Positions 1 to 12,267 of a stretch of DNA of 64,000 bases are shown here, one piece after another. This DNA is from Rhynochetos jubatus. Lineage: Eukaryota > Chordata > Aves > Eurypygiformes > Rhynochetidae. The position numbers and the translations under genes are program-made. Every line of letters begins with the position of its first letter. Position 1 is the stretch's first letter. The DNA is taken from NCBI GenBank assembly GCA_027574665.1, contig CM050690.1:66807905-66871904 (forward strand), read 5' to 3'. The notes under the pieces are model-generated. The model was not told the origin of the DNA. It saw only the letters and a program-made list of their open reading frames with translations, and did no database searches.

Positions 1-3000
1 ATTGCTGTTTCCTGAACAAATCACACAAACAAAATAACTGTATTGCAGTGCGAAAGTTGTATTTTTTAATACGTGGGTTTACTTTTGTGTGCTTTAGAAA
101 CTTGTCATTCTGTTAAACGCATTATTACTATCAATTTACCAGCTGTGGAATATCCTCCGCAAAGCCTACCAAGATGCTCTGGTTTCAAGCGTTTATTGAG
201 AACTGGGTTTAAGCTTATCCCCTGGCAACAATCCGGCTTCCCAGCTCCACGGGACAACTTGCCCAAAGCTTTTATTTTGCTTTACATATAGTCTGTGAAA
301 TAAGCCATGACAATAAGCAGTGTTGCTAATCAATTTCTGGACCTGAATTCACTGTCCTATTCCATCAGCAACCGCTTTCTTGGTCTGAAAGAGCACAGCA
401 ACTGTTCTACCCAAAGGCAGAGATCTTGCTCTGCCAAGAGAAACTCACTTGAAAGACTCAGAACACCTTAATCTTTCGATTCTTTACTGGATGTGTGCAA
501 TTCTCCTCTGTGATAGTTTTATACTAATTGCAAATATAATATGAAATCTTACCTCTGCATACAATAGAGGCAGATACTATTATATAATTCCAGGTTTTAC
601 AAAGGAAAAATTGAGAAGGCGCACCTGCCAGCTACGTATTTCAGCACAAAAGGAACGTTCATTTCACTTTCGTTTCTGGAATTGAAGCAAGTCATAAAGT
701 TTTCCCTCCGGTCTTTGGCCTTACATTTTCTAATGATGTGCAACCAATTGGACTAAATTATAAGATTGAAAAAGTCAATGCTATCCCGTAATTAGAACAC
801 CAAAAACAGATGGGAGGGAAAAAACGGTAAGTATCTTCAGGAAATACAAACCCATATCCACATATTACCTTGAAAAGTCAACGTTTTTTAATACCTAAAC
901 TCTAAAATTTAATAAAGGAATTATCCTCATCAGTGGTGGAAACTGCAGTATCAAAATGCAATGTATGAACAACAGACAGTTATAGCTCATATCCACTGAT
1001 ATGATACAAGAAGAAAATAGCCACTAACAGAAGTCAAAGGGCTTTGTAAAGCAGAAATCAATGAATCAGCAAGTGTGAAAGCACAAGCTGGCCCTCTAAA
1101 TGACAAAGTGGGCAGATTCTAGAGGCCAGTCAAAAGTCTACCTTGGATTATTTTTTTTCTTTACTGCTCCTGTACACTCTCCCTGAACCAACTTCTATAT
1201 GGACAAGTGAGTGAGGAACAGATCTAGTTCTGAAAACACCTGTGTTAATCTTCAAGTGTTTGATTTACTATTTCTGATGCCTTTTTGTACTCCCAGTCTC
1301 CTCCCAGGAAGAAGCAGATGCTCCTGCAAGAAGCTCAGGCAGCCTCTGAGCTGAGGACTAGTCTTGCTGACTTATAATGGGAAGATCGTTTCTGCTCACA
1401 CAGCCACAGCAAGCTTTTACAGGAGGGCACAGAATTTGCATCTAGTGAAGAAGTTTCCTCCCGCATATCCAAGAACTGCTGCAGAGAAATGTGTCATCTC
1501 GAACTAGATAAACATCCACCAAATTCCCAGCAAGTCCACCACAATGCTCAGTATACATCACAACGAGTTATTCTAAACTGAAAGAAAAGCTCACCCTATC
1601 AGGGAAAGGAAAAGCATTTAATTAAATATGAGCTCTGCCTCAGGTTAAGTCTCTTGCAGCGAAATCTTCTTTCCTTTTCCTAAATTTAATTGTTATCTTG
1701 GAACCTCTAATCACCCTCTATGCCTCAAAAATACAAATCTCTGAAAATACTTAATGTCACCCAGTGGGAACAGTCATACAATTCTGGCCTGGTCCTTTGT
1801 GAAATTGTTGGAAATGTTCAGCATACCATGATTGCTTAAAACTTTAAGGTCTATTCTTCCCTTTATGTGCATGCTTAACTCCTATTAATACCGATGAGAG
1901 TTATGTGCACACAACAATGAAAGATTAAACTCTTCATTGTTTAAGAGGTGGTGATCAGCCCTGTGCTGCTACAGGGAAAAAACCTCAAGGATATTGCAAG
2001 TACTATGGGGAGTTAATCTCATTACACACTACTAATAGCATTTGTGGCAGTGTTTGCTTCTTAAATCAACCATAGGTGACCACCTGGTGCCTTGTAACTG
2101 GAAAGCTGCTTCCACAACACATGCACAGAGCAGACTCTGCTTAGGAGATTATCTGTAAGCTGCTATGAACCTATTCTCCTGACACTTTCTCCCCCACTGA
2201 GAACAACATGTGTTTTTATTTTCAGGTTGAATATTTGTAACTAAACAATACAGCATTTTAGATTAACTTTTAACTACACAAATCCTTTTTTTTTTTTTAA
2301 GAATTATGCGTTCAGATACAAAGGTGTTTACTCAGGAATGAATAAATATATTGTGATGCTTCTCAGTGCAAACTTCACACAGGCTCATCGTCCTGAGTTA
2401 CCATATGATAGGCTTCACCTGGTACTGTCCAAAAGTGAAAGTCCTGCAGGGCTGATTTTAAGTACTATCAGAGACAAGAAAGACATCTGTAAAAGAGAAG
2501 CTAGTACACTGAAAACCATATGAGATGTCTCTTCTATTGGTCAGCATTGTCTTGTCTATAGAAGCTATCCATACTATTCTTAAATCTACAGAGATATTTT
2601 TAACTACATTGACTTACTGCATACCAATTAAACCAGCAGAGTCATGCTGAGTTAAACCAGCAAGTGACCTAGCCCACAAATCAGTTTTACTGCAGATTTG
2701 AACAGAAAGGCCACCAATTACAAAGCAACAGTTTGCAGGCACCAATTGAATAATTAAAGCTGGTTCCATCATACAGATTTCATCATGCTGTGAAAAATAA
2801 TTTACCATTGGCAACCCCTGTGTCTAAAATCTAGAACCTCTGTAGCTGAAATCCAGAAATATACAAAACTCAGACATAAGGGACTCAATTATTTCCCCTG
2901 GCACATCCAGCTGTGATGCTTTATGGTACAAGCAAGAAAAATGGTGATCACCAACTTACAAAAAAAATTTAATCTTTCTAATTACTTTTGGCAATTGACA

Positions 3001-3300
3001 CCAAGAAGCCCCCAGCAACAGTTTGCCAAGATGATACTTTCAAGATAATTGAAGAAAACGCACTTAAGAATGTGTCAAAAATTAAATCTAGAGATGTGTT
3101 GTCAGAATATTAACAGAGCTGATGTGTTGATATGGATATAGAGAAATGAGAGCTGCAATTAAAAGGGAAACATTGGAGAAATAAATGTACAGTACTTTTA
3201 TTTTGTATGTTTTAAAAGATGCACTGTATCCATATTCTATCTGAGGATTTCATGATTGCCATGGATAATTTATTAAGGTGGTAGCTCATGAGTTAGGTAG

Positions 3301-3324
3301 ATCTAGATCTAGCTCTAGATCTAG
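3301..3324. repeat. Tandem palindrome cluster (CTAGATCTAG twice)
   Basis: Two exact copies of the 10-bp palindrome CTAGATCTAG (3303-3312 and 3315-3324) are separated by CT, within a TAGATC-like simple repeat that extends, imperfectly, to about 3335. It can fold as a cruciform. Confidence 0.85.
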
Positions 3325-3609
3325 GTAGATCCTAGAGATGTTCTGTTTCAATCAGGGGATCTATAACTGTTCAGATTTTTAAAGCGAGCCAGCCCACTTG
3401 CTCATTTATAAAGATGGTCCCAAGTCTCTGGCCCCTCTCTCCAGCAGGGTCCAGGCTATGCCTTTATATCTGTGCACTGATTGAAACTGAACACGTGCTC
3501 CAGGAGTCTTCAAGTCTGGAGGCTTTTACCTGTAGCCCCAAGGGTCATACTCCTGAAATTATCCTGTGTTTCCCCAGATAAAACAACTGGGAAACACAAG
3601 AGCCAGGGG

Positions 3610-3654
3610 AAAAAAAAAAAAACCAAACCAAAACCCACAAAAACCCAACAACCC
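3610..3654 (+). repeat. A/C-rich low-complexity tract
   Basis: A run of A followed by repeats of the CCAAA/AACCC type. It is the reverse-strand equivalent of the G/T-rich tracts found elsewhere in the window. Confidence 0.8.
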
Positions 3655-3701
3655 AGGGCTTGGGAATTTCTTAGAAGGTGATATGCAGAAAATCCAGATA
3701 C

Positions 3702-3721
3702 GGGGGCGGGGGTGGGGGGGG
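3702..3721 (+). repeat. G-rich tract, potential G-quadruplex
   Basis: Runs of G5, G5 and G8 separated by single C and T bases. The last run can be split, so four G3 tracts with very short loops are available on the plus strand, the template strand of MAP1B. Confidence 0.75.
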
Positions 3722-6700
3722 AATCTCAGCTGTCACGTACATGAGAATGAGGGAGCGTGGTAAATTCAGTAGGCAAGGACAGTTTCTTTGAAATTTTGTA
3801 AGTACAAATCACTTATCAATAACCAACATCTTCATTTTGATCTAGTTATTGTCAAAAAATCCTGTAGGGTTGTTTCCCCCCAAGTATTCTGCAGAATCTA
3901 GAGTGGCAAGAGTGGGAATTTTATAGCACTTGGCATATACAGTATTTGGATATTCATAAGCTTTAACAGCCTGCCCTTGGACAGGCACACACAAAAGGAG
4001 GCCCATTCCAAGAGACCTTGGAGAAGACCACTGGAAAAATCAAGAGAAAAACATTTTCCTGATTCAGACACAACGGTGTAACGTTGTGTGTTGTCTAAGA
4101 GCAGATGTCTACAGGGTAAACGAAGAAAATAAAGTCCAAAAGTAGCATTAGGACAGTCAAGCGCTGAACAAATTCAGACTGAATGTGCCTTAAGCCACAT
4201 CTGTCTTACAGGGAACTGTATGCATTAGGTCTGCACACGTGGCAGGAATCAAGGCAAAGTCACCTTTGCACAAAGGATGAGATTTTACTGTGTTCTCCTA
4301 AGAAAAAGAGCATTCTACATTGCCTGTATTTCTTAACTTCAAGGTAATTTCTGGAGACCTCCTCTTCAAAAGCAGTGCACAGTTGTTTTTTTTTCATTTT
4401 TCAGCTGATACATGACTCTCTTATTCAAATTGTGGCCCACACAGTGCCGCAGGGTGTGCTCGTATCCCACACTCCTCATTACTACACAGTCCTACCTAAA
4501 CTGATGAAAACCTCACCCCGTTCTGAGAACCGTGTACCTTCCTCATTTGAAACAGAACTGGCACTAAGCAACACTGAAACAGCTGATTTTTAAGCACATT
4601 GAAAAAATGAATACTTAGTGATTATAAAAAGAGTGGTTGGTTACAGTGGCTTTCCCCACATAAGCCTATGGCTAAATCCCATATGCTGCTACTCAATTTT
4701 TAATAGGTCATTGGGCAAAATTTCATTAATTTTTTATGAATGCTTAAGAAAAAACTGGATATAACTGCTGGTAGCCATGATGTAAGCAATTGCATCATTG
4801 CATACAGGGGTTAGTTATTCTTTGCATATAGCTAAGAAAGATAGAAAAACATCTGTGTTTCTCCTTACACTGGGTCTGCACTGCTGTGAACATTCAGCAC
4901 TTATCCTAAAGCTGCTTGTGTACACACAGTTAAAAAAGAGAACCAAAAGACCCACCTACTGATCTGCAAGGTGCAGGGGTTTTAGAAACAAACCAGGGTC
5001 ACCCTCAAGGAAAGCAGGTATCACCCAGACGTGGGTCACTACCTCAGGACAGTTCACACTGGGAAGCCATGGGGACATTGCATCCCAGTTCTAGGACACA
5101 TCCTCTGTGACAATGGGCACTGGGCTCACCTGCGAGCAGACAGATATGCCAAGGTGGGTAAATTTGCTTCCTCATTTCTTCCAGGAAAAACCTGGTAGGT
5201 TAGAGCCACACTTTCCAGTGCTTTAAGTAATCGCTAACAGTGTATGAATAAATCGAATCTTGATTTCAAAACAATGTCTCTGCCCCCCTCCTTAGCATCC
5301 CTTACTTCCCAGCCTGAAGGTCTCAACAACATTCCAGAATTTCCAGGAGGTCTTTCATGCCCTGTTTTCCCCAGATATTGTGGGACAGTACATACAGTTT
5401 TGTTTTTCATTTAGAAATCAATGAAGCACAGGCTAGAGTCCAATCAAATTCTAAGCACAGATATTGTCTGGTATGAATATTAGATCCTGACACTAATAAT
5501 TCCTATGTTCATCAATAAAACCCTCACAGTAATAGTTACAACTAAGGCAAGTATTTTCTGTTTCATATGCCAAAGAATAAAAAAAAAAAAATCACAGAAT
5601 CCCAAGAAAGTTGGCACTTCTATTTACAAACTGTCCTTGGCTTGGTTGCTATAAAACAAAACCACAAGTTCTTTGGCACAGCTCTCACTGTATATAGATT
5701 TAGTCTCTTTGCTGTGAGTGAATATTAGATCTTGATATGCAACTGTAAACTCATCTCTGCTGTTCCCTCAGGTCAAAGCGTGTGGACTCATATTTTACAG
5801 ATGTGTCATCAAGCCACAGCATGTTTACTGTTGTTTCAATATGTTTATAAAATGTCCCATGCTACTCTCCTTTGAATGCTACAAATTGCTTTTAAGATCT
5901 GCTTAGGGATACTGACAATCTAGCTGGCATTGTAATATTTCATTTAAGGCATGGAACTCAGAAACACTTCATAACGTCCGAGTCACGTAAGACTGTTCCT
6001 AAAAATATTAAGTGCTGATATATATCTTCAGACCGTGCATCAGTTTTCAAGCCACAGAGCTGTGTATGCAAACTAGGTTCAGGGGATATATTCAGGAGCA
6101 TAAAATCAACTAGTAGGTCTGACTTGAAGTTTTACTGATACAGTTTGGTCCATCCTATATCAGAATTTCTTTTCCTCCCCTTGACTTCTAAATATTAACA
6201 TTCCTATATATTAACATACCTATGAAACAGTTACAAAACTTTCATCCTTTCTTCACTTGTTCCTTTCTCCACTTGTCCCTTCTTTCTGTCTTAACTGCAA
6301 TTTTCAGGGGCAAAAACTCTTGTGAGAAGTATGTGAATTGACACAAATGTGCAGTATAAATGAGTAACACAAGAGCAGCACATGCTGCCCATGAGCCCAG
6401 CATGTACTAGGTGTGTTGAGGCAATGCAGACACCTGGGACATCCCCTGGCTGCAGGTCCCACTGCGGAGTGGATGTGGGCGGTATCAGCACATCAGGCCA
6501 CAGCTGTAGCTACTACTTATGAGCTGATTAAGTGCCCATGGCTCAGCTGTGCAGACCTTCCATCCTACTTCACCCTTCCTCCTGACTAGATTAGGGGAAA
6601 GGAAGCCTTTCTACAAATGTCCCTGACAAGGTCAGTCTTACACTGTATGGAAAATAATGCTTTTCTAGTAACATATTTTAAATGGAACTGAATTCTTATA

Positions 6701-7057
6701 CTATGTTCAATCTCGAAGTTGTGGGGGCAGCAAGAGGAAGATAAGATTTGACACATTTCCTTTATATCTGAAATATCCTTCACCTAAGGAAAACTAAAAA
6801 AGATGTTGCAGAAGAACATGAATTTTATTGAAAGGGTATTTTCAATTAAAATATGCTTAGCTAAAATCTTTGACCAGCTTTACAATCTTTACTTTTAGTG
6901 ACAGAGGTCAAAATTCTACATTTGGTTTCTTTTCAGTGCTCCTTCCAGCTCACTTCCCTAGCTCCTGGGAGCGCCTGCTTTATTCCTGACAAAACCCCTC
7001 CAGGCCACGGGGTGTAGAGGGGCCGCACATTTACATTTGGAGCGAGTGCCATGTTTC

Positions 7058-7100
7058 ACAGCTGCAGCTGTCGGCCTACCGTTTCTGCCATTATTTGCAT
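7058..7100. promoter_or_regulatory. Candidate regulatory cluster: double E-box palindrome and octamer
   Basis: ACAGCTGCAGCTGT (7058-7071) is a perfect 14-bp palindrome with two CAGCTG E-boxes; ATTTGCAT (7093-7100), a perfect octamer for POU factors, follows 21 bases later. The surrounding 6940-7200 is less AT-rich than neighbouring intron. Proneural bHLH plus POU pairing is known in neural enhancers; activity here is inference. Confidence 0.35.
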
Positions 7101-10100
7101 TTCACCAGAATCAATGGAAGCAATGAACTACAAAATAAATTGAAATTCTGCACAGAAAACAAATGCCTTCTATTAATTTGACTCAGCTGCTGAAGTACTG
7201 AAACATGGAAAACTTGGTAAGATTGCGGAGTCCCTAATGCTATGTGGCATTTCAGGTGAAATCAACAGTATTTACATGTCAAACAGTGTAATTCTAAAAC
7301 TAAACTTTTCCTACAGCTGGTGGTAACTTAGTTTTCAATAGGTAAAACTCTGTTGCCCAGCTTAAACACATTCAAACTACGATTCCAAAAACAGTGCAAT
7401 AGAGAAGAAATTGAGGCTTAATAACTCTTCCTCTTATCTTCTTCCCCCAATTATTTTCTGCTGCTCTACCAAAAGTTTCACGTACTATAGAGATCTCCAT
7501 TTCCTTTGGAGGCTAGTGTCAGATGTAAAGGGGTAACTGCAGAAAGTGTTATAAATTGAGATTGTAGGGCAAAATAAAAAAGGCAGCAAAGTCAGAGAAG
7601 CCGTAATACCCCAAGCAAACTCCATGGATGTTGCCTATAACAATGATCAAACACAACCTCAGTTTATGAGCTTCACTGTGTCACTGCAGCATGTCTGCAA
7701 GGCATTCCTGCTGTGCCATCACATCTGCAAGTGGGAAGATCTTCTGCAGGGAGCAGAATGAAGAACACTATCCCATCTTTACCACAACTAGTCACTTTGG
7801 CCACTCCAGCTATAAAGGCAGCGTTCAGTCCTTCTCCTCCTAACAGCCTGGAGTGTCATTTAATCCCATTTATTCCCCCCTACTTCCAAACAGCGCTGTC
7901 ATCCATGCCCTGCTGTACCTCCAAATTATATACATCATTGCCTCTGAATATCAAAGAACACTTTTGGGAAAAACACACCCCTATTCCCTGGGGAGTGGGG
8001 CAGTGGGGGAGCACTGGGATTCAAAATGGCCACACTGAGCCATGACTATGAGATCAGACCACTTAAGCTGATGGCTGGGACACTAATAGCAAGAGTATTT
8101 TCTTTCTTAATGGACCTCTGGGCTCCTCATCGCACCCTCAGTGTGAATCATTAGGCATTAGCCCGCCCCTCCACTCTCATTTCTTTCCTTTCTCCTCAGT
8201 GTCGAGGTAGGCCTAGACAAATCATCCTTGCAAAACAGTGGCAGAATCAAGGTTATTATTCTGCCTTCCAGTCTGTGATGGGAAATGTTCAAAGGATAGC
8301 TAGATCCTGCAGAGACTCATCTCTTTGTAGATGTCGGGACACGCTTGAGGCTGTGGTGACTCAGCTAGACACAAAACCAAGGTCCTGTCCACAGAGTGTC
8401 TCTTGGCATCTTGCAAAATAGTTTGGGTGTCACAACTGAATTCTTACCCAGAAGTGGTTTGTTTTGCACCTGACTAGTATATCCCTTTCTAATATAATGT
8501 ATTTGCTAATTTTAGTGATAATTTCCTGGATGCTGTTAATAAAGTCACCACACATTTTGCCCCACAGTTGCACAATGTCTGCTTACTGTTTGCATTTATG
8601 TTTGCAAAGTTGTCTAATGAACATTTTGGAAATACTTGGATTTTATAACGGGCTGTGCACAAGTGTCTTTGCTCCAGTTATGGCTAATGTGCATGATTTA
8701 TAATAAATATAACAGAAATACTATGGAATATTATTCTTCTGCACAGAGATAATTCAACTGTGTATATTTCTTCAGCACCATCTGTCACAGATGCTGGAAA
8801 CAGAAGAAAACAAGTTACACAGAGTAAGGGCTGATCCTACTGGCCTTTAGGCAACAGAACTTTTTCCACTGGCTTCAGTGAGAGCTGGACAAACCTGGTA
8901 GAGAGATACAGTAATTAAAAACAACAGTCCACCAAATATGTTTCAGCAGATAAAAATACAGGATTTTTCACTCTGCCAAAAATATTTTAAGTTGCTAGTT
9001 AGCAATCCAAACAAAACTTAACATTCAGGTATTTTCATTGAATTAATACATTCACCATGCATCTCAGTATGCATTTTCCCATGGCTTCAAGAACAAGTTA
9101 ATTGTGAGTTAGTTATTGTTCTAATATTGTGAACTCAGACATAAATTATTCATCCTCTCTCATATAGTTCTGTATCTCATCTGCAAGTTCATGGAAATTA
9201 CCCTCCCGGCTCAGATTCCACCTAACGTAAATCAGCATAGCAACAGTGAATTCACAGTTATCCTGTGTTTAGCCTGCCCTTAGCAATAAGCCTAAGAAAT
9301 TCTACTTCAGAATGTCTTTAGTAACTAAACAGCTCCTGTGGACTGAGTTTCACAACACACATGTGCAGCAGCAGTCCCAGCATAAACTCTATCCACCAGA
9401 TGGATTAAGAGCTGTAGTAAACGGTATAAAGACAAATCAGTCTTTCAGTATAATGCTTAAAACCAACTTAAATTAAAGGCATTGGTGTAATTTTACTAAT
9501 TCAGGTCCAAGCATCTGCAGATACGTGCATCCTTTTTTATCATCTCATTCAAGCTTTTCTCAACAAAATCAGACTAAGGAGACAAATCAGATGACAAAGG
9601 GGAAGTTTAAAAACTCCACATTTAAAACTGCTGGGTTTAGACATGTGTAAAATTATTCTGCTAAAACATAAGCAAGTGCTTAAATCTTTGAAGGATAGGA
9701 TTCTACCCAATCCATAAGTCCACTGAATGATTCAACTGAGCAGGAAGTTCAGAAGTAGACTCAACCATGTAGTAATAAAGCTATTGTGATAGTAAAATTG
9801 TTTTTAAAATTTCCAAAGACAATTTCTTGCTTTCATATCTATTCATTCCATGTGGTGGCTTTTCATTGTGTCTTACAGTAATGCTTTGAATGCATTTTAA
9901 AGAAATTTATTTGGGAAGGTGTTAACTATTTTAGGTCATTACCTTTTAACTCTCATAGGTGCTTATTTCTCTAAGTGCACCTGCAAATCACTGCCCACAT
10001 TGCCACCTCTCTTTGGCCAATAAAGAAACAGTACCTTCCAGTTTGTGCTCTTTTTCGCTTTTGAAGACAGGACCTATCACATCAGATACTCTTCCTGTGA

Positions 10101-12209
10101 CAACTTAAGGACAAGTGAAAGATGAAAAGTTATTTCACTTCCCTCTCTTACCTCCCAGCATGTCTGATTTTATTCATGCCTGTCTTTTGTGATCTCCTGT
10201 TGTACAGCACACAGCTTATCAACTGACACAAAAATAAACGAATAATAAATATTCTACAAAAGCAGAGACAGGGGTTTGCTAAATATAAACAAACTGCCTG
10301 GTCAGACTTCTGCCGCCACCCCTAAGGGTAAGTACTGTTGTCTTTTGATATGTCTCAACTTGCAGCACTGTCTCAACACTACCAGCAACTAGTAGTTAGT
10401 CTAGTTCTCAGTGGCCTTGAGTATCAATAGAGAAAAAAAGGCAACAGTTCCTACACAGAGCTATTTTAAAATCAACTGTTTCAGTTCTAATATTTAGTAA
10501 ATTGCTTGTAATATCTTAATGTGCTGCTGGGGCTGCAGTATACCACAAACATAAGGATAAGCAGTTGTCCTAGGCGTGAAAGAGAGCTTGCTTGGCAGAA
10601 GCCTCAAGCATCTCATATGCAGTATTATCAGGTCAAGTATGAGACATGAGGCCCAGGTAAAGACAGTGACACTGTCTTCTCCTGGGAGAGGAGAAGCAGT
10701 CATCTGATTCAGTGAAAAAAGAAATATACCATAAATGGGTATTACCCATCATTTTTCCTTATTTGTCCTATCAAAGGGATAGGACCATGAACACTGACTG
10801 AAGAGTCACGAGCTCCAAAATTTGGCTTTCAAGTGGCTTTTTCTTCCTCTAACAACCAGCAAAGGGCACCTGCCTCTGCTCTAGGGCACTGGGGAAACAT
10901 CAGAAGGAAAAAGCTTGAGTTAAAGAATTCAAGATATTTTTCTATTTCAAATTTTTGTGTCTTCTCCCATTTCTTGTTTTCTTTTTCCAGCTGACCGTAA
11001 CAAAGTAAGAAGACACTCTCTTCCGCCTCACTATTACTAGTAGGTGAAATTTGATTTAACAGATACTATTTAACATACTTTGCAGAGGGTTGGGATAACA
11101 AAAAGACACCCACTATCTTCCTGATGGTTTAAGCTTTCCTTTCAGTTTATATACTTGCACCTTACAGTGGAGCACACAATGATTCAAGTCCTTGGATAGT
11201 GACAGCTGTTCATCTGTAGACTGGGAACAGCCTGAAGGTAGCATTTTCTAAATAATTGATTGAAATGGAAACATATTTTCATCCATTACCATATATTTGG
11301 CTTATGAGATCAAACATTAACACAGACTTATTATTTCTGAAGTTAAACAAGCAAGATTTAGACTTCCCACAGAAATTGTATCTTGGATTAAGAATATATT
11401 CATAAGCATTGGTATTGCTAAGTATTATTTTTAATGAGAATACAACAAGTGGGATGAAATCACTGGGAATGTTAGTAATTTTTAAGGAAACAAACCTTCA
11501 GTTTTCATTCTACTGTTTTCCTATACTACGTATCTCTGCTATTACCATCACTGGGAGAAAGTTATCTGCACTGCTGATCAGCCTTCCAAAGAAGCACTTA
11601 AAAAACCCACCTTGGACAAGACTGGAGATAGTTAAAAATACTTGTCACAGCTTCTGTAATTTTCAGGTGGTTTTGGACAATGAAAATATATCATTTGGTC
11701 TCATTTTATTTAAGGTCAGTATCTGTTCTCTTCTGTACTAAAGCGGGGATATAAAGTCCAAGGTACCAACATTGCAAGGGACTTCAGAAATACAAACACA
11801 TTTTATCTGTAGCATAAATAAAACATTATTTACCATCAGCAACATTTATTCTAGAAAGCCCTGGACCTGACTGTCCCCTGTGAGATTAGCTAAAACAAAA
11901 GACCCTCTAGGGCATGAAATACCTCCTTGTAGACAATAGAGCAGGGGTCAGCTATCTCCAGGATACCACCTGCCACTATTTGAGGTCTACCGTAGTTCTG
12001 GATGGGTTCAGGGATGTGGGAGGACATGCTGCTCCTGTTCCCAGTCAGACCCCAGAGACAATCTGCGAAGGAGCCAACAGGCTTTCCAGCTGGGCTGTCA
12101 TTTTTCCATCTAGTCAGACCTCACACGGGCCGCCGTCAGCACCAGATCAAGGATGACCACTCTACTCATGTAATTTCTGCTTGGGAGTCTGAAGGGGAGT
12201 GGAAAGCAC

Positions 12210-12267
12210 CTTACAGTTAGTAAGACACAACAAGGGTCCATCTTACAGTTAGTAAGCCACAACAAGG
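12210..12267 (+). repeat. Short tandem duplication, 32-bp period
   Basis: CTTACAGTTAGTAAG starts at 12210 and again at 12242, with the following ACACAACAAGG/CCACAACAAGG nearly identical: two copies of a 32-bp unit, the second incomplete. A local duplication with one early mismatch. Confidence 0.85.

Noticed and set aside
5592..5612. ATCACAGAATCCCAAG resembling a CR1 3' end
   Set aside because: Similarity covers fewer than 20 bases and does not continue into CR1 3' UTR sequence.
11941..11965. CAGGGGTCAGC motif resembling a hAT terminal repeat
   Set aside because: No partner terminus was located; a single short match is not enough.
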